DNA of 64,000 bases from the NCBI GenBank assembly GCA_963703125.1, contig OY969790.1:2914001-2978000 (forward strand), in the 5' to 3' direction. Position numbers and translations under genes: made by a program. The notes under the pieces are model-generated. The model made no database searches. It was given only the letters and a program-made list of their open reading frames with translations, and was not told where the DNA came from. Position 1 is the stretch's first letter. Each line of letters begins with the position of its first letter. Shown piece by piece: positions 34,381-44,030 of the stretch. Origin of the DNA: MFD04716-140 sp963703125 (lineage in GTDB: Bacteria > Bacteroidota > Bacteroidia > Flavobacteriales > Flavobacteriaceae).

Positions 34381-35931
34381 ATGAAGCTTTTTAATGCCGA
34401 TCAAATATATGCCGCTGATAAATTCACAATAAAAAAGCAGCAGATTACGAGTGATGAACTCATGGAAAGAGCTGCCGTTCAGATTTTTAACTGGATACAT
34501 CTGCGTATGCAGGGAGCTCCCGTAAAAATTCATTTATTCTGTGGTATTGGGAACAATGGGGGCGATGGAATTGCCCTGGCAAGACATTTACAAGAACACG
34601 GTTACCATATTGCGGTGTATGCGGTGAACTATAGTAAAACTCGCTCCAAGGATTTCTTGATAAACTTGGAACGACTAAAGGATCGAAAAGTATGGCCCGA
34701 ATTTTTGGAATCAGATGATTCATTACCAGTAATTGGCAAGGATGATATCATAGTTGATGCAATTTTTGGAATTGGTCTGAATCGAAAGGCGGAACCCTGG
34801 GTGATTAAGCTAATTTCTCATTTGAATGACTCCTTGGCTTTTATTCTTTCAGTGGATATTCCTTCAGGACTCTTTACGGATAAAGTTCCTAAAAACAAAA
34901 ACGGAGTCATTAAAGCCAATTATGTTTTGAGCTTTCAAACCCCCAAACTGGTTTTTTTCTTGCCAGAAACCGGAATATACCTTGATCAATGGGAGGTTTT
35001 GGACATAGGGCTGGATCTTGAATATATTTATGGAACTGAAACTCAATTTGAGCTTATTGGTAAAAATGAAGTTTTACCTTTTTATATTCCGAGAGAAAAA
35101 TTTTCCCATAAAGGCACCTACGGGCATTCACTGATTGTAGGTGGAAGCTTGGGGAAGGTAGGTGCTGTTATTTTGGCATCCAAGGCGTGTTTGAGCTCAG
35201 GGAGCGGTCTGGTGACCGCATACGTACCAAAGTGCGGCAATGCACCCCTGCAGACCGCATTTCCGGAGGCAATGACGATAAGTGATGAAGGCGAAGAGAA
35301 AATCTCGAATATTAAGTTTGATATTTCACCAACTGTGATAGGTATTGGAATTGGTTTGGGAATACATGAAGAAACACAAAGGGCATTCTCGGCATTCTTA
35401 AAAACGAACAAATCCCCTTTGATTATCGATGCGGACGCACTCAACATACTTTCCAAAAATCCGGCATTATTGAAAATACTACCGAAACAATCAGTTTTAA
35501 CACCTCATCCAAAAGAACTTGAACGCCTTATAGGAAAATGGGAGGATGATTTCGATAAATTGAAGAAAGCCATGTTATTTTCAAAAAAGTATGACTGTAT
35601 TCTAATTATAAAGGGAGCTCATACAATTGTTGTTTACAATGAAAAAGGGTATGTGAATACCACGGGCAATCCTGGAATGGCAACTGCAGGCAGTGGAGAT
35701 GTTCTCATGGGTATGATAACCGGTTTGGTGGCCCAAGGATATAATCCTTTGCAAGCTTCAATAGTTGGGGCATACCTACATGGCAGAGCAGGAGATATGG
35801 CAGTTGAGGATACTGGATATCAAGCCCTGACCGCTACCCACCTAATCAACTCAATCGGGAAGGCTTTTGTTGATTTATTTGAAATTCCGCAACAAAAGCC
35901 TGATCAGGAGGAATCTGTTGCGGAATCTTAA
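34381..35931 (+). CDS. nnrD: bifunctional NAD(P)H-hydrate epimerase / ADP-dependent dehydratase
   Basis: 516 residues. The N-terminal YjeF_N domain (to about 215) has LFCGIGNNGGDGIALARHL, the epimerase site. The C-terminal ribokinase-like domain (from about 230) has GTYGHSLIVGGSLGKVGA and the catalytic GNPGMATAGSGDVLMGMI. The protein repairs hydrated NADH and NADPH; both domains look intact. It is transcribed alone, divergent from thrA. Confidence 0.95.
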   Translation: MKLFNADQIYAADKFTIKKQQITSDELMERAAVQIFNWIHLRMQGAPVKIHLFCGIGNNGGDGIALARHLQEHGYHIAVYAVNYSKTRSKDFLINLERLKDRKVWPEFLESDDSLPVIGKDDIIVDAIFGIGLNRKAEPWVIKLISHLNDSLAFILSVDIPSGLFTDKVPKNKNGVIKANYVLSFQTPKLVFFLPETGIYLDQWEVLDIGLDLEYIYGTETQFELIGKNEVLPFYIPREKFSHKGTYGHSLIVGGSLGKVGAVILASKACLSSGSGLVTAYVPKCGNAPLQTAFPEAMTISDEGEEKISNIKFDISPTVIGIGIGLGIHEETQRAFSAFLKTNKSPLIIDADALNILSKNPALLKILPKQSVLTPHPKELERLIGKWEDDFDKLKKAMLFSKKYDCILIIKGAHTIVVYNEKGYVNTTGNPGMATAGSGDVLMGMITGLVAQGYNPLQASIVGAYLHGRAGDMAVEDTGYQALTATHLINSIGKAFVDLFEIPQQKPDQEESVAES

Positions 35932-35964
35932 AAATAGTTCTGGGGATATAAAATGAGGATACTT

Positions 35965-36363
35965 CTATCTTTTCACTCTTTGTTTTACCCAGGTTAACGC
36001 GTTATCGAATTCAATAAAGAATTTCATAGGCTTCTTGTAAAATAGCTTTTCTATTTTGAAGTTGTGCATGTCCATTTCCTTTACCGATACAATGGCGAAT
36101 GCTTTTAGATTCTCCAATTCTCTCAAATAGGTATAAATTGTGGGATCCACGGCGTAAGAATTTTTACGAAGGCTAATATAACCGAAGTTCCTACCTCTAA
36201 AATGTATTTCTGAAATACCAATAATTTGGTAGGCTCTTTCAAGTGTAAGGGTTGAGCCCTCATCAAAAATTGCAATCATGTAATTATCGTATACCTGTAC
36301 TTTTCCAATCTCCAGTTGATACTCCCGGACGATTACTGTCTTTTTAGGTTGTCCCACTCTCAT
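35965..36363 (-). CDS. conserved flavobacterial protein, possibly STAS/SEC14-like
   Basis: 132 residues without a membrane segment. The strand-helix alternation (KVQVYDNYMIAIFDEGSTLTLERAYQII ... FGYISLRKNSYAVDPTIYTYLRELENLKAFAIVS) suggests a small alpha/beta fold of the STAS or SpoIIAA-like type, which is seen in Bacteroidota proteins of similar length. No catalytic motif is visible. It is a single gene, convergent with nnrD. The function is unknown. Confidence 0.65.
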   Translation of the reverse strand: MRVGQPKKTVIVREYQLEIGKVQVYDNYMIAIFDEGSTLTLERAYQIIGISEIHFRGRNFGYISLRKNSYAVDPTIYTYLRELENLKAFAIVSVKEMDMHNFKIEKLFYKKPMKFFIEFDNALTWVKQRVKR

Positions 36364-36507
36364 TTCATATAAGTTTCTGTGTCTGGAACGAAAGTAAATG
36401 TAACAATGGCTATAAAATAAAATATTAGATTAAAGGTGTAAATATCGTTTATATTGCACCTGATTACTTTTTAGTGTATTTTGTTTCTTACAGCTTCTGA
36501 TGATAAG

Positions 36508-36547
36508 AAAAAAAGGGAACCCTATTTTAATAGGGTTCCCTTTTTGA
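36508..36547. terminator. strong bidirectional intrinsic terminator after clpC
   Basis: Arms GGGAACCCTAT and ATAGGGTTCCC at 36515-36540 close on a four-base loop, with A-runs on the left and T-runs on the right. It lies 18 bases past the clpC stop codon and would stop transcription in both directions. Confidence 0.92.
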
Positions 36548-36564
36548 TAGCTTATTAAAATACT

Positions 36565-39117
36565 TTACGTTTTAGAAGATTTTTCCGCTTTTTTGATTTT
36601 AATGGTCAATTCCTCTTTTTTGGAATCTAGATCCATAAAAATACTATCACCTTCCTCAAGTTTTGAATTTACAATTTCCTCCGCCAAAGCATCTTCAATG
36701 TATTTCTGGATTGCTCGTTTTAGAGGTCTTGCACCGTATTGCTTGTCAAAACCCTTTTCTGCAATATAATCTTTTGCCTTGTCGGTAAGGTTCAACTCAT
36801 ACCCGATATCTCTGATCCGCGCGTATAGTTTGCGAAGTTCAATGTCAATGATTTTATGAATATCCTCCCGTTCTAAAGGATTGAATACCATAACATCATC
36901 GATGCGATTCAAAAATTCTGGTGCAAATGCCTTTTTCAAGGCGTTCTCTATCACACTTTTCTGATGCGTGTCAGCCTGTTCTTTCATTGCGGAGGTCCCA
37001 AAACCGACCCCTTGACCAAAATCTTTCAACTGACGGGCTCCAATATTTGATGTCATGATTATAATTGTATTCCTGAAATCAATTTTTCTTCCAAGGCTAT
37101 CGGTTAGATATCCATCGTCAAGAACCTGTAACAACATATTGAAAACATCGGGATGCGCTTTTTCTACCTCGTCCAAAAGAATTACGGAGTAAGGTTTACG
37201 GCGAACTTTTTCAGTTAATTGGCCGCCTTCTTCGTAACCTACATAACCCGGAGGGGCACCTACCAATCTAGAAATGGCAAATTTTTCCATATACTCGCTC
37301 ATATCTATGCGAATCAATGCGTCCTCAGAATCAAATAGTTCTTTCGCCAATACTTTGGCCAATTGCGTTTTTCCAACCCCTGTTTGACCTAGGAATATAA
37401 AAGAGCCAATAGGTTTGTTGGGATCTTTTAATCCAGCTCTATTTCGTTGAATGGCTTTGGCAACCTTGGCAACAGCCTCATCCTGCCCAATGACATTGGC
37501 TTTGATCAAATTTGGTAATTCTGCCAATTTATTGCTCTCAGTTTGCGCAATTCTATTTACCGGAATACCACTCATCATTGAAACCACATCGGCTACATTG
37601 TCCTCCGAAACCGTTTCTTTATGCAGTTTGCTGTCTTCTTCCCATTTTTCCTGTGCGATTGCTAAATCCTTTTCCAATCGCTTCTCATCGTCACGAAGCT
37701 TTGCAGCTTCCTCGTATTTTTGCTTCTTGACGACGCTATTTTTAAGGTCTCGTACATCTTCGAGCTGTTTTTCCAGATCCAAAATCTGTTTAGGGACATC
37801 CATATTTACAATATGCACCCTTGAACCAGCCTCATCAAGTGCGTCAATGGCTTTGTCCGGAAGAAAACGGTCGGTCATATATCTATGTGTCAATTTGACA
37901 CATGCCATAATCGCCTCGTCCGTATAAATCACATTATGATGGTCTTCATACTTGGCTTTTATATTTTTCAGGATCTCAATTGTTTCATCAACAGTAGTTG
38001 GCTCAACGATAACTTTTTGGAACCTACGTTCCAGTGCTCCATCTTTTTCTATATACTGTCTATATTCGTCTAAAGTGGTCGCTCCAATACATTGTATTTC
38101 CCCTCTTGCCAACGCCGGTTTGAACATGTTTGAAGCATCTAAACTTCCAGTGGCTCCTCCAGCACCTACAATCGTGTGAATTTCATCAATGAAAAGAATA
38201 ACATCGTCGTTCTTCTCAAGTTCGTTCATGACAGCTTTCATGCGTTCTTCAAATTGGCCACGATATTTGGTTCCGGCCACAAGTGAAGCTAAATCCAAAG
38301 TTACAACGCGTTTGTTATATAGGATTCTGGAAACTTTTTTATTAATGATCCGGAGGGCAAGACCCTCTGCAATGGCACTTTTGCCAACACCGGGCTCCCC
38401 TATAAGCAACGGATTGTTCTTTTTGCGACGGCTTAAAATCTGAGAAACCCTTTCAATTTCTTTTTCCCTTCCAACAACGGGATCTAATTTTCCCTCCTCG
38501 GCCAATTGAGTAAGGTCCCGACCAAAATTGTCAAGTACAGGGGTTTTGGATTTTTTATTGCCCTTTTGATTTGAGGCAGCCCCAAAATTTGCCTCCTTGC
38601 CCTCACCTAGGTCATCGGAGGAATCCCCGGGAAAAGACTCGGAAGTGGGAGAATCTATTATTTCATCATCACTTGTTATCATGAACTTGAATTGCTCTTT
38701 GACCCCATCGTAATCTACTTTCAATTTGTGAAGTAATTTTGTAGTTGGGTCATTTTCGTTTCTGAGTATACAAAGCAGTAAATGTGCAGTATTAATAGAC
38801 GAACTTTGAAACAATTTAGCTTCAAGGAACGTAGTTTTCAAAGCACGTTCCGCCTGTCTGGTCAAATGTAGGTTTTTTTTGTCTTTTTGAATTCCACTTG
38901 GATTTGGGTTGGAAGGGCTCAATATTTCTACCTTGCGCCTTAAATGATCCAAGTCTACCTCAAGGGCATCCAAAATGCTTATAGCTTTTCCGTTGCCATC
39001 ACGCAAGAGACCTAACATTAAATGCTCAGTTCCAATGAAATCGTGTCCCAACCTTAGTGCCTCTTCCTTACTATAAGCAATGACGTCTTTTACTCTTGGT
39101 GAAAAATTATCATCCAT
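36565..39117 (-). CDS. clpC: ATP-dependent Clp protease ATP-binding subunit ClpC
   Basis: 850 residues. The double Clp_N domain (1-150) is followed by AAA-1 with Walker A GEPGVGKSAIAEGL (about 240) and Walker B VILFIDEIHTIVGAG, the UVR-containing middle region (KQKYEEAAKLRDDEKRL at about 460), AAA-2 with Walker A GQTGVGKTQLAKVLA and Walker B VILLDEVEKAHPD, and the ClpB_D2-small domain. This order is that of ClpC rather than ClpA or ClpB. It unfolds substrates for ClpP, which is not in the window. It is transcribed alone and divergent from gyrA. Confidence 0.95.
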   Translation of the reverse strand: MDDNFSPRVKDVIAYSKEEALRLGHDFIGTEHLMLGLLRDGNGKAISILDALEVDLDHLRRKVEILSPSNPNPSGIQKDKKNLHLTRQAERALKTTFLEAKLFQSSSINTAHLLLCILRNENDPTTKLLHKLKVDYDGVKEQFKFMITSDDEIIDSPTSESFPGDSSDDLGEGKEANFGAASNQKGNKKSKTPVLDNFGRDLTQLAEEGKLDPVVGREKEIERVSQILSRRKKNNPLLIGEPGVGKSAIAEGLALRIINKKVSRILYNKRVVTLDLASLVAGTKYRGQFEERMKAVMNELEKNDDVILFIDEIHTIVGAGGATGSLDASNMFKPALARGEIQCIGATTLDEYRQYIEKDGALERRFQKVIVEPTTVDETIEILKNIKAKYEDHHNVIYTDEAIMACVKLTHRYMTDRFLPDKAIDALDEAGSRVHIVNMDVPKQILDLEKQLEDVRDLKNSVVKKQKYEEAAKLRDDEKRLEKDLAIAQEKWEEDSKLHKETVSEDNVADVVSMMSGIPVNRIAQTESNKLAELPNLIKANVIGQDEAVAKVAKAIQRNRAGLKDPNKPIGSFIFLGQTGVGKTQLAKVLAKELFDSEDALIRIDMSEYMEKFAISRLVGAPPGYVGYEEGGQLTEKVRRKPYSVILLDEVEKAHPDVFNMLLQVLDDGYLTDSLGRKIDFRNTIIIMTSNIGARQLKDFGQGVGFGTSAMKEQADTHQKSVIENALKKAFAPEFLNRIDDVMVFNPLEREDIHKIIDIELRKLYARIRDIGYELNLTDKAKDYIAEKGFDKQYGARPLKRAIQKYIEDALAEEIVNSKLEEGDSIFMDLDSKKEELTIKIKKAEKSSKT

Positions 39118-39377
39118 AAACTATCCTTATTCTGTATAAAATTAGTAAATCTTAGGCAATCTAGATCAAATACTGTACCCATATTCGACAAACTTGTTCG
39201 AAATGACGAAAAAAAGCCCCCCTTTACAAAATAATTAACATTCCAATTATCAATGTTGGCCCTATATCAAAGTGTTAATAAATTATTGAATAAAGTGGAT
39301 GAGACGTGCTTTGAAAGGTTTGATTTTACGTATATTGGCATGCTTTTTTAAACAAAATAAATACATAAGATTTTCAA

Positions 39378-41906
39378 ATGGCTGAAGGAGAAAAATTGAT
39401 CCCGATCAACATCGAAGATGAAATGAAATCTGCCTACATTGACTATTCAATGTCGGTCATTGTGTCACGTGCCTTACCAGATGTGAGGGACGGATTAAAA
39501 CCTGTACACAGAAGGGTTCTATATGGTATGCATGAACTGGGAGTCAGGTCCAATAGTGCCCATAAAAAATCTGCCCGTATCGTCGGTGAGGTTTTGGGTA
39601 AATATCACCCTCATGGCGATACATCGGTTTACGATTCCATGGTTCGAATGGCCCAGGAATGGAGTCTGCGCTATATGCTGGTCGACGGTCAGGGAAATTT
39701 CGGTTCTGTAGATGGCGATAGTCCAGCGGCAATGCGATATACGGAGGCCAGAATGCGACGTATCGCAGATGATATGTTGGCCGATATCGATAAGGATACG
39801 GTAGATCATCAACTTAATTTTGACGATTCTTTACAGGAACCCACCGTATTGCCGACTAGAGTTCCCAATTTGCTCATAAATGGAGCATCCGGTATTGCCG
39901 TAGGTATGGCAACAAATATGCCGCCTCACAATCTTTCCGAAGTTGTGGATGGCACAGTGGCGTATATTGAGAATAATGACATTGAAATTGATGAACTGAT
40001 TACCCATATCAAAGCACCAGATTTCCCTACAGGCGGAATTATTTACGGGTATGATGGTGTAAAAGAAGCCTTTCATACGGGTCGTGGCCGTATTGTAATG
40101 CGGGCAAAGGCCAGTTTTGAAGAAGTTCAGGGAAAAGAATGCATTATAGTTACTGAAATACCTTATCAAGTCAACAAGGCGGATATGATCAAGAAGACCG
40201 CCGATCTTGTGAATGAAAAGAAGATTGATGGTATTTCTAGTATTCGTGATGAATCAGATCGAAAGGGAATGCGCATTGTGTACATTTTAAAAAGAGATGC
40301 TATTCCTAACATTGTTCTTAACACCCTTTATAAATACACTGCCCTGCAATCATCTTTCAGTGTAAACAATATCGCTTTGGTCGGCGGAAGACCCCAACTT
40401 TTGAATGTTAAGGAAATGATCCACCATTTTGTGGAGCATAGGCATGAAGTAGTTGTTAGGCGATCTAAATATGAACTTAAGAAAGCTGAAGACCGTGCCC
40501 ATATTCTTGAGGGACTCATAATAGCCTCCGACAATATTGATGAGGTAATTGCTATCATTAGGGCGTCTTCCAATGCCGATGAAGCTCGTGAAAGCTTGAT
40601 GGAACGTTTCAAGCTTTCCGAAATACAGTCCAAGGCAATAGTGGAGATGCGTTTACGACAGTTAACTGGACTGGAACAGGATAAACTACGCTCGGAGTAC
40701 GAAGAGGTCATGAACACTATTGCGGATTTAAAGGATATTCTTGCGAAAAAGGAGCGTAGAATGCAAATAATCAAGGATGAGCTTCTTGAGATAAAAGCAA
40801 AGTATGGCGATGAAAGACGTTCTGAAATTAATTTTGCAGGTGGAGACCTTAGTATGGAAGATATGATACCCGATGAGCAGGTGGTCATAACCATATCGCA
40901 TGCGGGTTATATTAAAAGGACTCCGTTGACCGAGTACAAAACCCAAAATAGGGGAGGTGTTGGTCAAAAGGCATCTTCAACACGCAACGAGGATTTCTTG
41001 GAACATCTTTTTGTTGGTACCAATCACCAATACATGTTGTTTTTTACACTAAAAGGCAAATGTTTTTGGATGAGGGTTTTCGAAATACCTGAGGGAAGTA
41101 GAACTTCAAAAGGCAGGGCCATACAAAACCTGATTAATATTGAAAATGACGACAAGGTAAAAGCTTTCATTTGCACCCAAGATTTGAAAGACGAAGAATA
41201 TGTGAACAGCCATTATGTGATAATGGCGACGAAAAAAGGTATTGTGAAAAAGACCTCTTTGGAACAATATTCAAGACCACGCCAAAACGGAATCAATGCC
41301 ATAGGAATTCGTGATGAGGACGAATTATTGGAAGCAAAGCTTACAACGGGGACTAGTCAAATATTTCTAGGATTGCGATCTGGTAAGGCCATACGATTTG
41401 AAGAGAGCAAGACGAGGCCGATGGGCAGAAATGCTTCAGGAGTCCGCGGTGTTACTTTGGCGGATGATAGTGATGAGGTCATAGGAATGGTATCGGTGCA
41501 CGATTTTGAAGATGAATTATTGGTAGTTTCCGAAAACGGATATGGTAAGAGATCTAGTATTGATGACTATAGAATAACCAATAGGGGAGGAAAAGGTGTT
41601 AAAACTATTTCAATTACCGAAAAAACAGGTAAATTGGTCGCCATAAAAAATGTGACCGATTCGGATGATCTAATGATTATAAACAAATCAGGAATAGCTA
41701 TTCGAATGAGTGTTGAGGACTTGCGGGTTATGGGAAGGGCCACTCAAGGCGTCCGACTGATCAACATCAAAGGAAGTGATTCAATCGCCGCAGTTGCAAA
41801 GGTTATGAAAGATGAAGATGCTGCAGTTGAAGATATAGATATTCTTGATATTGAGGTGGATACAGAAAATGGCACGACCCTTGATAAAGAAGGTTCCGAA
41901 GAATAA
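39378..41906 (+). CDS. gyrA: DNA gyrase subunit A
   Basis: 842 residues. The catalytic Tyr is in AMRYTEARMRRI (about 115-126); the quinolone-resistance region reads KYHPHGDTSVYDSMVRMAQ, with Thr at the position of E. coli Ser83 and Asp kept at position 87. The C-terminal beta-pinwheel repeats (KKGIVKKTSLEQY, SENGYGKRSSIDDY, NKSGIAIRMSVEDL) follow, including a GyrA-box-like QNRGGVGQK, and the tail is acidic. A possible promoter TTG-N17-TATATTGG lies upstream at about 39314-39341. A TPR gene follows after 38 bases. Confidence 0.96.
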   Translation: MAEGEKLIPINIEDEMKSAYIDYSMSVIVSRALPDVRDGLKPVHRRVLYGMHELGVRSNSAHKKSARIVGEVLGKYHPHGDTSVYDSMVRMAQEWSLRYMLVDGQGNFGSVDGDSPAAMRYTEARMRRIADDMLADIDKDTVDHQLNFDDSLQEPTVLPTRVPNLLINGASGIAVGMATNMPPHNLSEVVDGTVAYIENNDIEIDELITHIKAPDFPTGGIIYGYDGVKEAFHTGRGRIVMRAKASFEEVQGKECIIVTEIPYQVNKADMIKKTADLVNEKKIDGISSIRDESDRKGMRIVYILKRDAIPNIVLNTLYKYTALQSSFSVNNIALVGGRPQLLNVKEMIHHFVEHRHEVVVRRSKYELKKAEDRAHILEGLIIASDNIDEVIAIIRASSNADEARESLMERFKLSEIQSKAIVEMRLRQLTGLEQDKLRSEYEEVMNTIADLKDILAKKERRMQIIKDELLEIKAKYGDERRSEINFAGGDLSMEDMIPDEQVVITISHAGYIKRTPLTEYKTQNRGGVGQKASSTRNEDFLEHLFVGTNHQYMLFFTLKGKCFWMRVFEIPEGSRTSKGRAIQNLINIENDDKVKAFICTQDLKDEEYVNSHYVIMATKKGIVKKTSLEQYSRPRQNGINAIGIRDEDELLEAKLTTGTSQIFLGLRSGKAIRFEESKTRPMGRNASGVRGVTLADDSDEVIGMVSVHDFEDELLVVSENGYGKRSSIDDYRITNRGGKGVKTISITEKTGKLVAIKNVTDSDDLMIINKSGIAIRMSVEDLRVMGRATQGVRLINIKGSDSIAAVAKVMKDEDAAVEDIDILDIEVDTENGTTLDKEGSEE

Positions 41907-41944
41907 TTATTTAAATCCTAAACACTAATATTAATTAAATAGAA

Positions 41945-43210
41945 ATGAAAAATAAAGTTATATTACTGACGGCCTTGTCATTTGCAATGGTCGGATTTGC
42001 TCAAAAGGACGAGATAAAAGCGGCGGAGAAAGCCCTGAAGGGTGGTGATTCAATGGCGGCGAAGACTGCCCTTGAAAGTGCTGCAGGTACAATTTCCGCT
42101 GCCGATGATAAGGTGAAGGCCCAATATTATTTTAATAAGGGCAAGGCCTACGCTGATCTTGCAAAAAAAGGGGACAACGGTGCATTCGAGGAAGCTGTTG
42201 CTTCATTTCAACAGGTTATCGATCTAGAGCAAAAAAGTGGAAAGGCCAAATATTCGGATGAAACCGGGCAGCATTTGGCAGCATTGACCGCGGATCTAGT
42301 GAATTCTGCAGTAAAGGATAATGCCGATGGGAAATTTAAGGAAGCTGCAGAAAAATTGTACACAAGCTACAAAATAAGCCCTCAAGACACCTCCTATTTA
42401 TACTATGCCGCTGGTAGCGCAGTGAACGGGAAGGAATTTGAATTGGCCTTAAAATACTATAATGAGCTGAAAGATATTAACTATGATGGTGGAGGTATTG
42501 TGTACAAAGCCACAAACCTGGCCTCGGGAGAAGTTGAAGAGATGAACAAAGTTCAAAGGGATTTAATGGTGAAGTCAGGAACTTATAAAGATCCAATTGA
42601 TGAAAAAACACCGTCCAAGAGAGCTGAAATTGTTAAAAATATGGCCTTTATATATTCGGAGTTGGGTCAAGATGATAAAGCCTTGGAAGCCTTTAAGACT
42701 GCGAGAGCGCAGAATCCAAAAGATGTAAATTTGGTACTGAACGAGGCCAATTTGTACTACAAGATGGGAGATTTGGAAAAGTTCAAAGTATTGCAAGCTG
42801 AAGCGGTTGCACTTGCCCCCGAAAATGCGGATCTACATTATAACATAGGTGTAGTTAGTATGGAGCAAGGAAATATGGAAGAGGCCCGTGCTGCCTATAA
42901 AAAAGCCTTGGAAATAAATCCCAATTATACAAATGCGCAATTGAATCTATCGACTACTTATATTAATGAGGGGAATGGTTTAATAGATGAAATGAATTCA
43001 TTGGGCAATTCTAAGAAGGATATTGCCAGATATGATGAATTAAAAGAAAAAAAGGATGGTTTCTTTAAGCAGGGGGCACAAGTTTTGGAAGATGCATTAA
43101 AATCCAATCCTGAGAATAAGCAAAGCATTTTGGAGCAATTGAAGAATATTTATGGTGCCATGGGCGATAATGATAACTTCATGCGAATCAAGAAATTATT
43201 GGGAGAATAA
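41945..43210 (+). CDS. exported tetratricopeptide repeat protein
   Basis: 421 residues with an N-terminal signal peptide (MKNKVILLTALSFAMVGFAQ). The body consists of TPR helices, clearest at AEIVKNMAFIYSELGQDDKALEAFKTAR, VLNEANLYYKMGDLEKFK and ADLHYNIGVVSMEQGNMEEARAAYKKALEINPNY. TPR proteins act as interaction platforms; the partner is unknown. It lies 38 bases behind gyrA and before a strong terminator, so the two genes may be co-transcribed, an arrangement common in flavobacteria. Confidence 0.88.
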   Translation: MKNKVILLTALSFAMVGFAQKDEIKAAEKALKGGDSMAAKTALESAAGTISAADDKVKAQYYFNKGKAYADLAKKGDNGAFEEAVASFQQVIDLEQKSGKAKYSDETGQHLAALTADLVNSAVKDNADGKFKEAAEKLYTSYKISPQDTSYLYYAAGSAVNGKEFELALKYYNELKDINYDGGGIVYKATNLASGEVEEMNKVQRDLMVKSGTYKDPIDEKTPSKRAEIVKNMAFIYSELGQDDKALEAFKTARAQNPKDVNLVLNEANLYYKMGDLEKFKVLQAEAVALAPENADLHYNIGVVSMEQGNMEEARAAYKKALEINPNYTNAQLNLSTTYINEGNGLIDEMNSLGNSKKDIARYDELKEKKDGFFKQGAQVLEDALKSNPENKQSILEQLKNIYGAMGDNDNFMRIKKLLGE

Positions 43211-43225
43211 TCCTAAATGGAATAA

Positions 43226-43258
43226 CAAAAAAGCCCCTCTAAAATGAGGGGCTTTTTT
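43226..43258. terminator. bidirectional intrinsic terminator
   Basis: Arms GCCCCTC and GAGGGGC with loop TAAAAT at 43233-43252, an A-run before and a T-run after. It serves the TPR gene and the convergent C40 gene, whose stop codon is adjacent. Confidence 0.92.
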
Positions 43259-43259
43259 G

Positions 43260-44012
43260 TTATATTATCTTTTTAATGACCCTTAATTTGTGGGTATAGT
43301 TCCTAATTTCAGAATTGAAAATTCCGGTGTGGTCTATACGGTCTATCCTAACTTTTCCTTTCACATGAATAATATAATTGTCATGCATTATAATGCCCAC
43401 ATGGTCAATGATTCCGTCGGTATTGTCAAAAAAAGCAAGATCACCGGGCTCACTTTCTTCAATAAAACTTAGGGCTGTTCCCTGTCTAGCCTGATCATTG
43501 GCTTTTCTTGACAAGTCGTAACCGTTGATCTTATAGACAATTTGCGTAAATCCGGAGGCATCTATCCCAAATGGTGTTCGACCGCCCCATTGATAGGGGG
43601 CATTTAAATATTTAAGGGCCGTTCGAATAATATGATTCTTTTCTTGTGACGTTTCATTGGTATTTCCTTCAAAAGTATGTCCTAAAAACTTCGCCGTATG
43701 TATGGATGAACCTATAACTATGGGAATCAAAATAGTATTGGCTGTTTCGACAAAAGAAACAAGATCCGATGAACACTTTTGAATTTCAACTTTGTCCAAC
43801 TTTTCATATTCTTCTTGGGAAATAATCAAAAATTGATCATTATTGATCCACCCTTCAGAACTGTCAAAAGATATCCTGATACGGTTCCATGATTTACGTT
43901 GTTCCAAAACCTTAAAATGTTCGCCATAAAGTAATTGCGAAATCATTTCCGATGTATGATCGGCAGCAGTTCTTAAGGGAATAATGCTAAGATTACAAAT
44001 ACCGTATTGCAT
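43260..44012 (-). CDS. NlpC/P60 (C40) family protein with catalytic Cys replaced by Ala
   Basis: 250 residues with two SH3-like regions (about 1-60 and 70-105) and a C-terminal NlpC/P60 domain. The family's DCSGF motif reads IDASGFTQ here (about residue 152), so the nucleophilic Cys is Ala, encoded by GCC, which needs two base changes from a Cys codon. The general-base His (IDHVGII) and the third polar residue (YIIHVKGKV) are kept. No signal peptide is obvious. Normal members cut peptidoglycan stem peptides; this copy is expected to bind but not cut, unless another residue takes over. It is convergent with the TPR gene. Confidence 0.88.
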   Translation of the reverse strand: MQYGICNLSIIPLRTAADHTSEMISQLLYGEHFKVLEQRKSWNRIRISFDSSEGWINNDQFLIISQEEYEKLDKVEIQKCSSDLVSFVETANTILIPIVIGSSIHTAKFLGHTFEGNTNETSQEKNHIIRTALKYLNAPYQWGGRTPFGIDASGFTQIVYKINGYDLSRKANDQARQGTALSFIEESEPGDLAFFDNTDGIIDHVGIIMHDNYIIHVKGKVRIDRIDHTGIFNSEIRNYTHKLRVIKKII

Positions 44013-44030
44013 GAAATTTCTTTACGGGAG

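Noticed and set aside
37451..37927. 158-codon Ser/Leu-rich frame antisense to clpC
   Set aside because: Typical shadow composition; clpC is intact on the other strand.
39519..39660. Quinolone-resistance mutation in gyrA
   Set aside because: Thr at the position of E. coli Ser83 is probably the natural residue in this group; no evidence of resistance.
40328..40894. 188-codon frame antisense to gyrA
   Set aside because: Shadow of the intact gyrA frame, Ser/Ile/Arg-rich with no domain.
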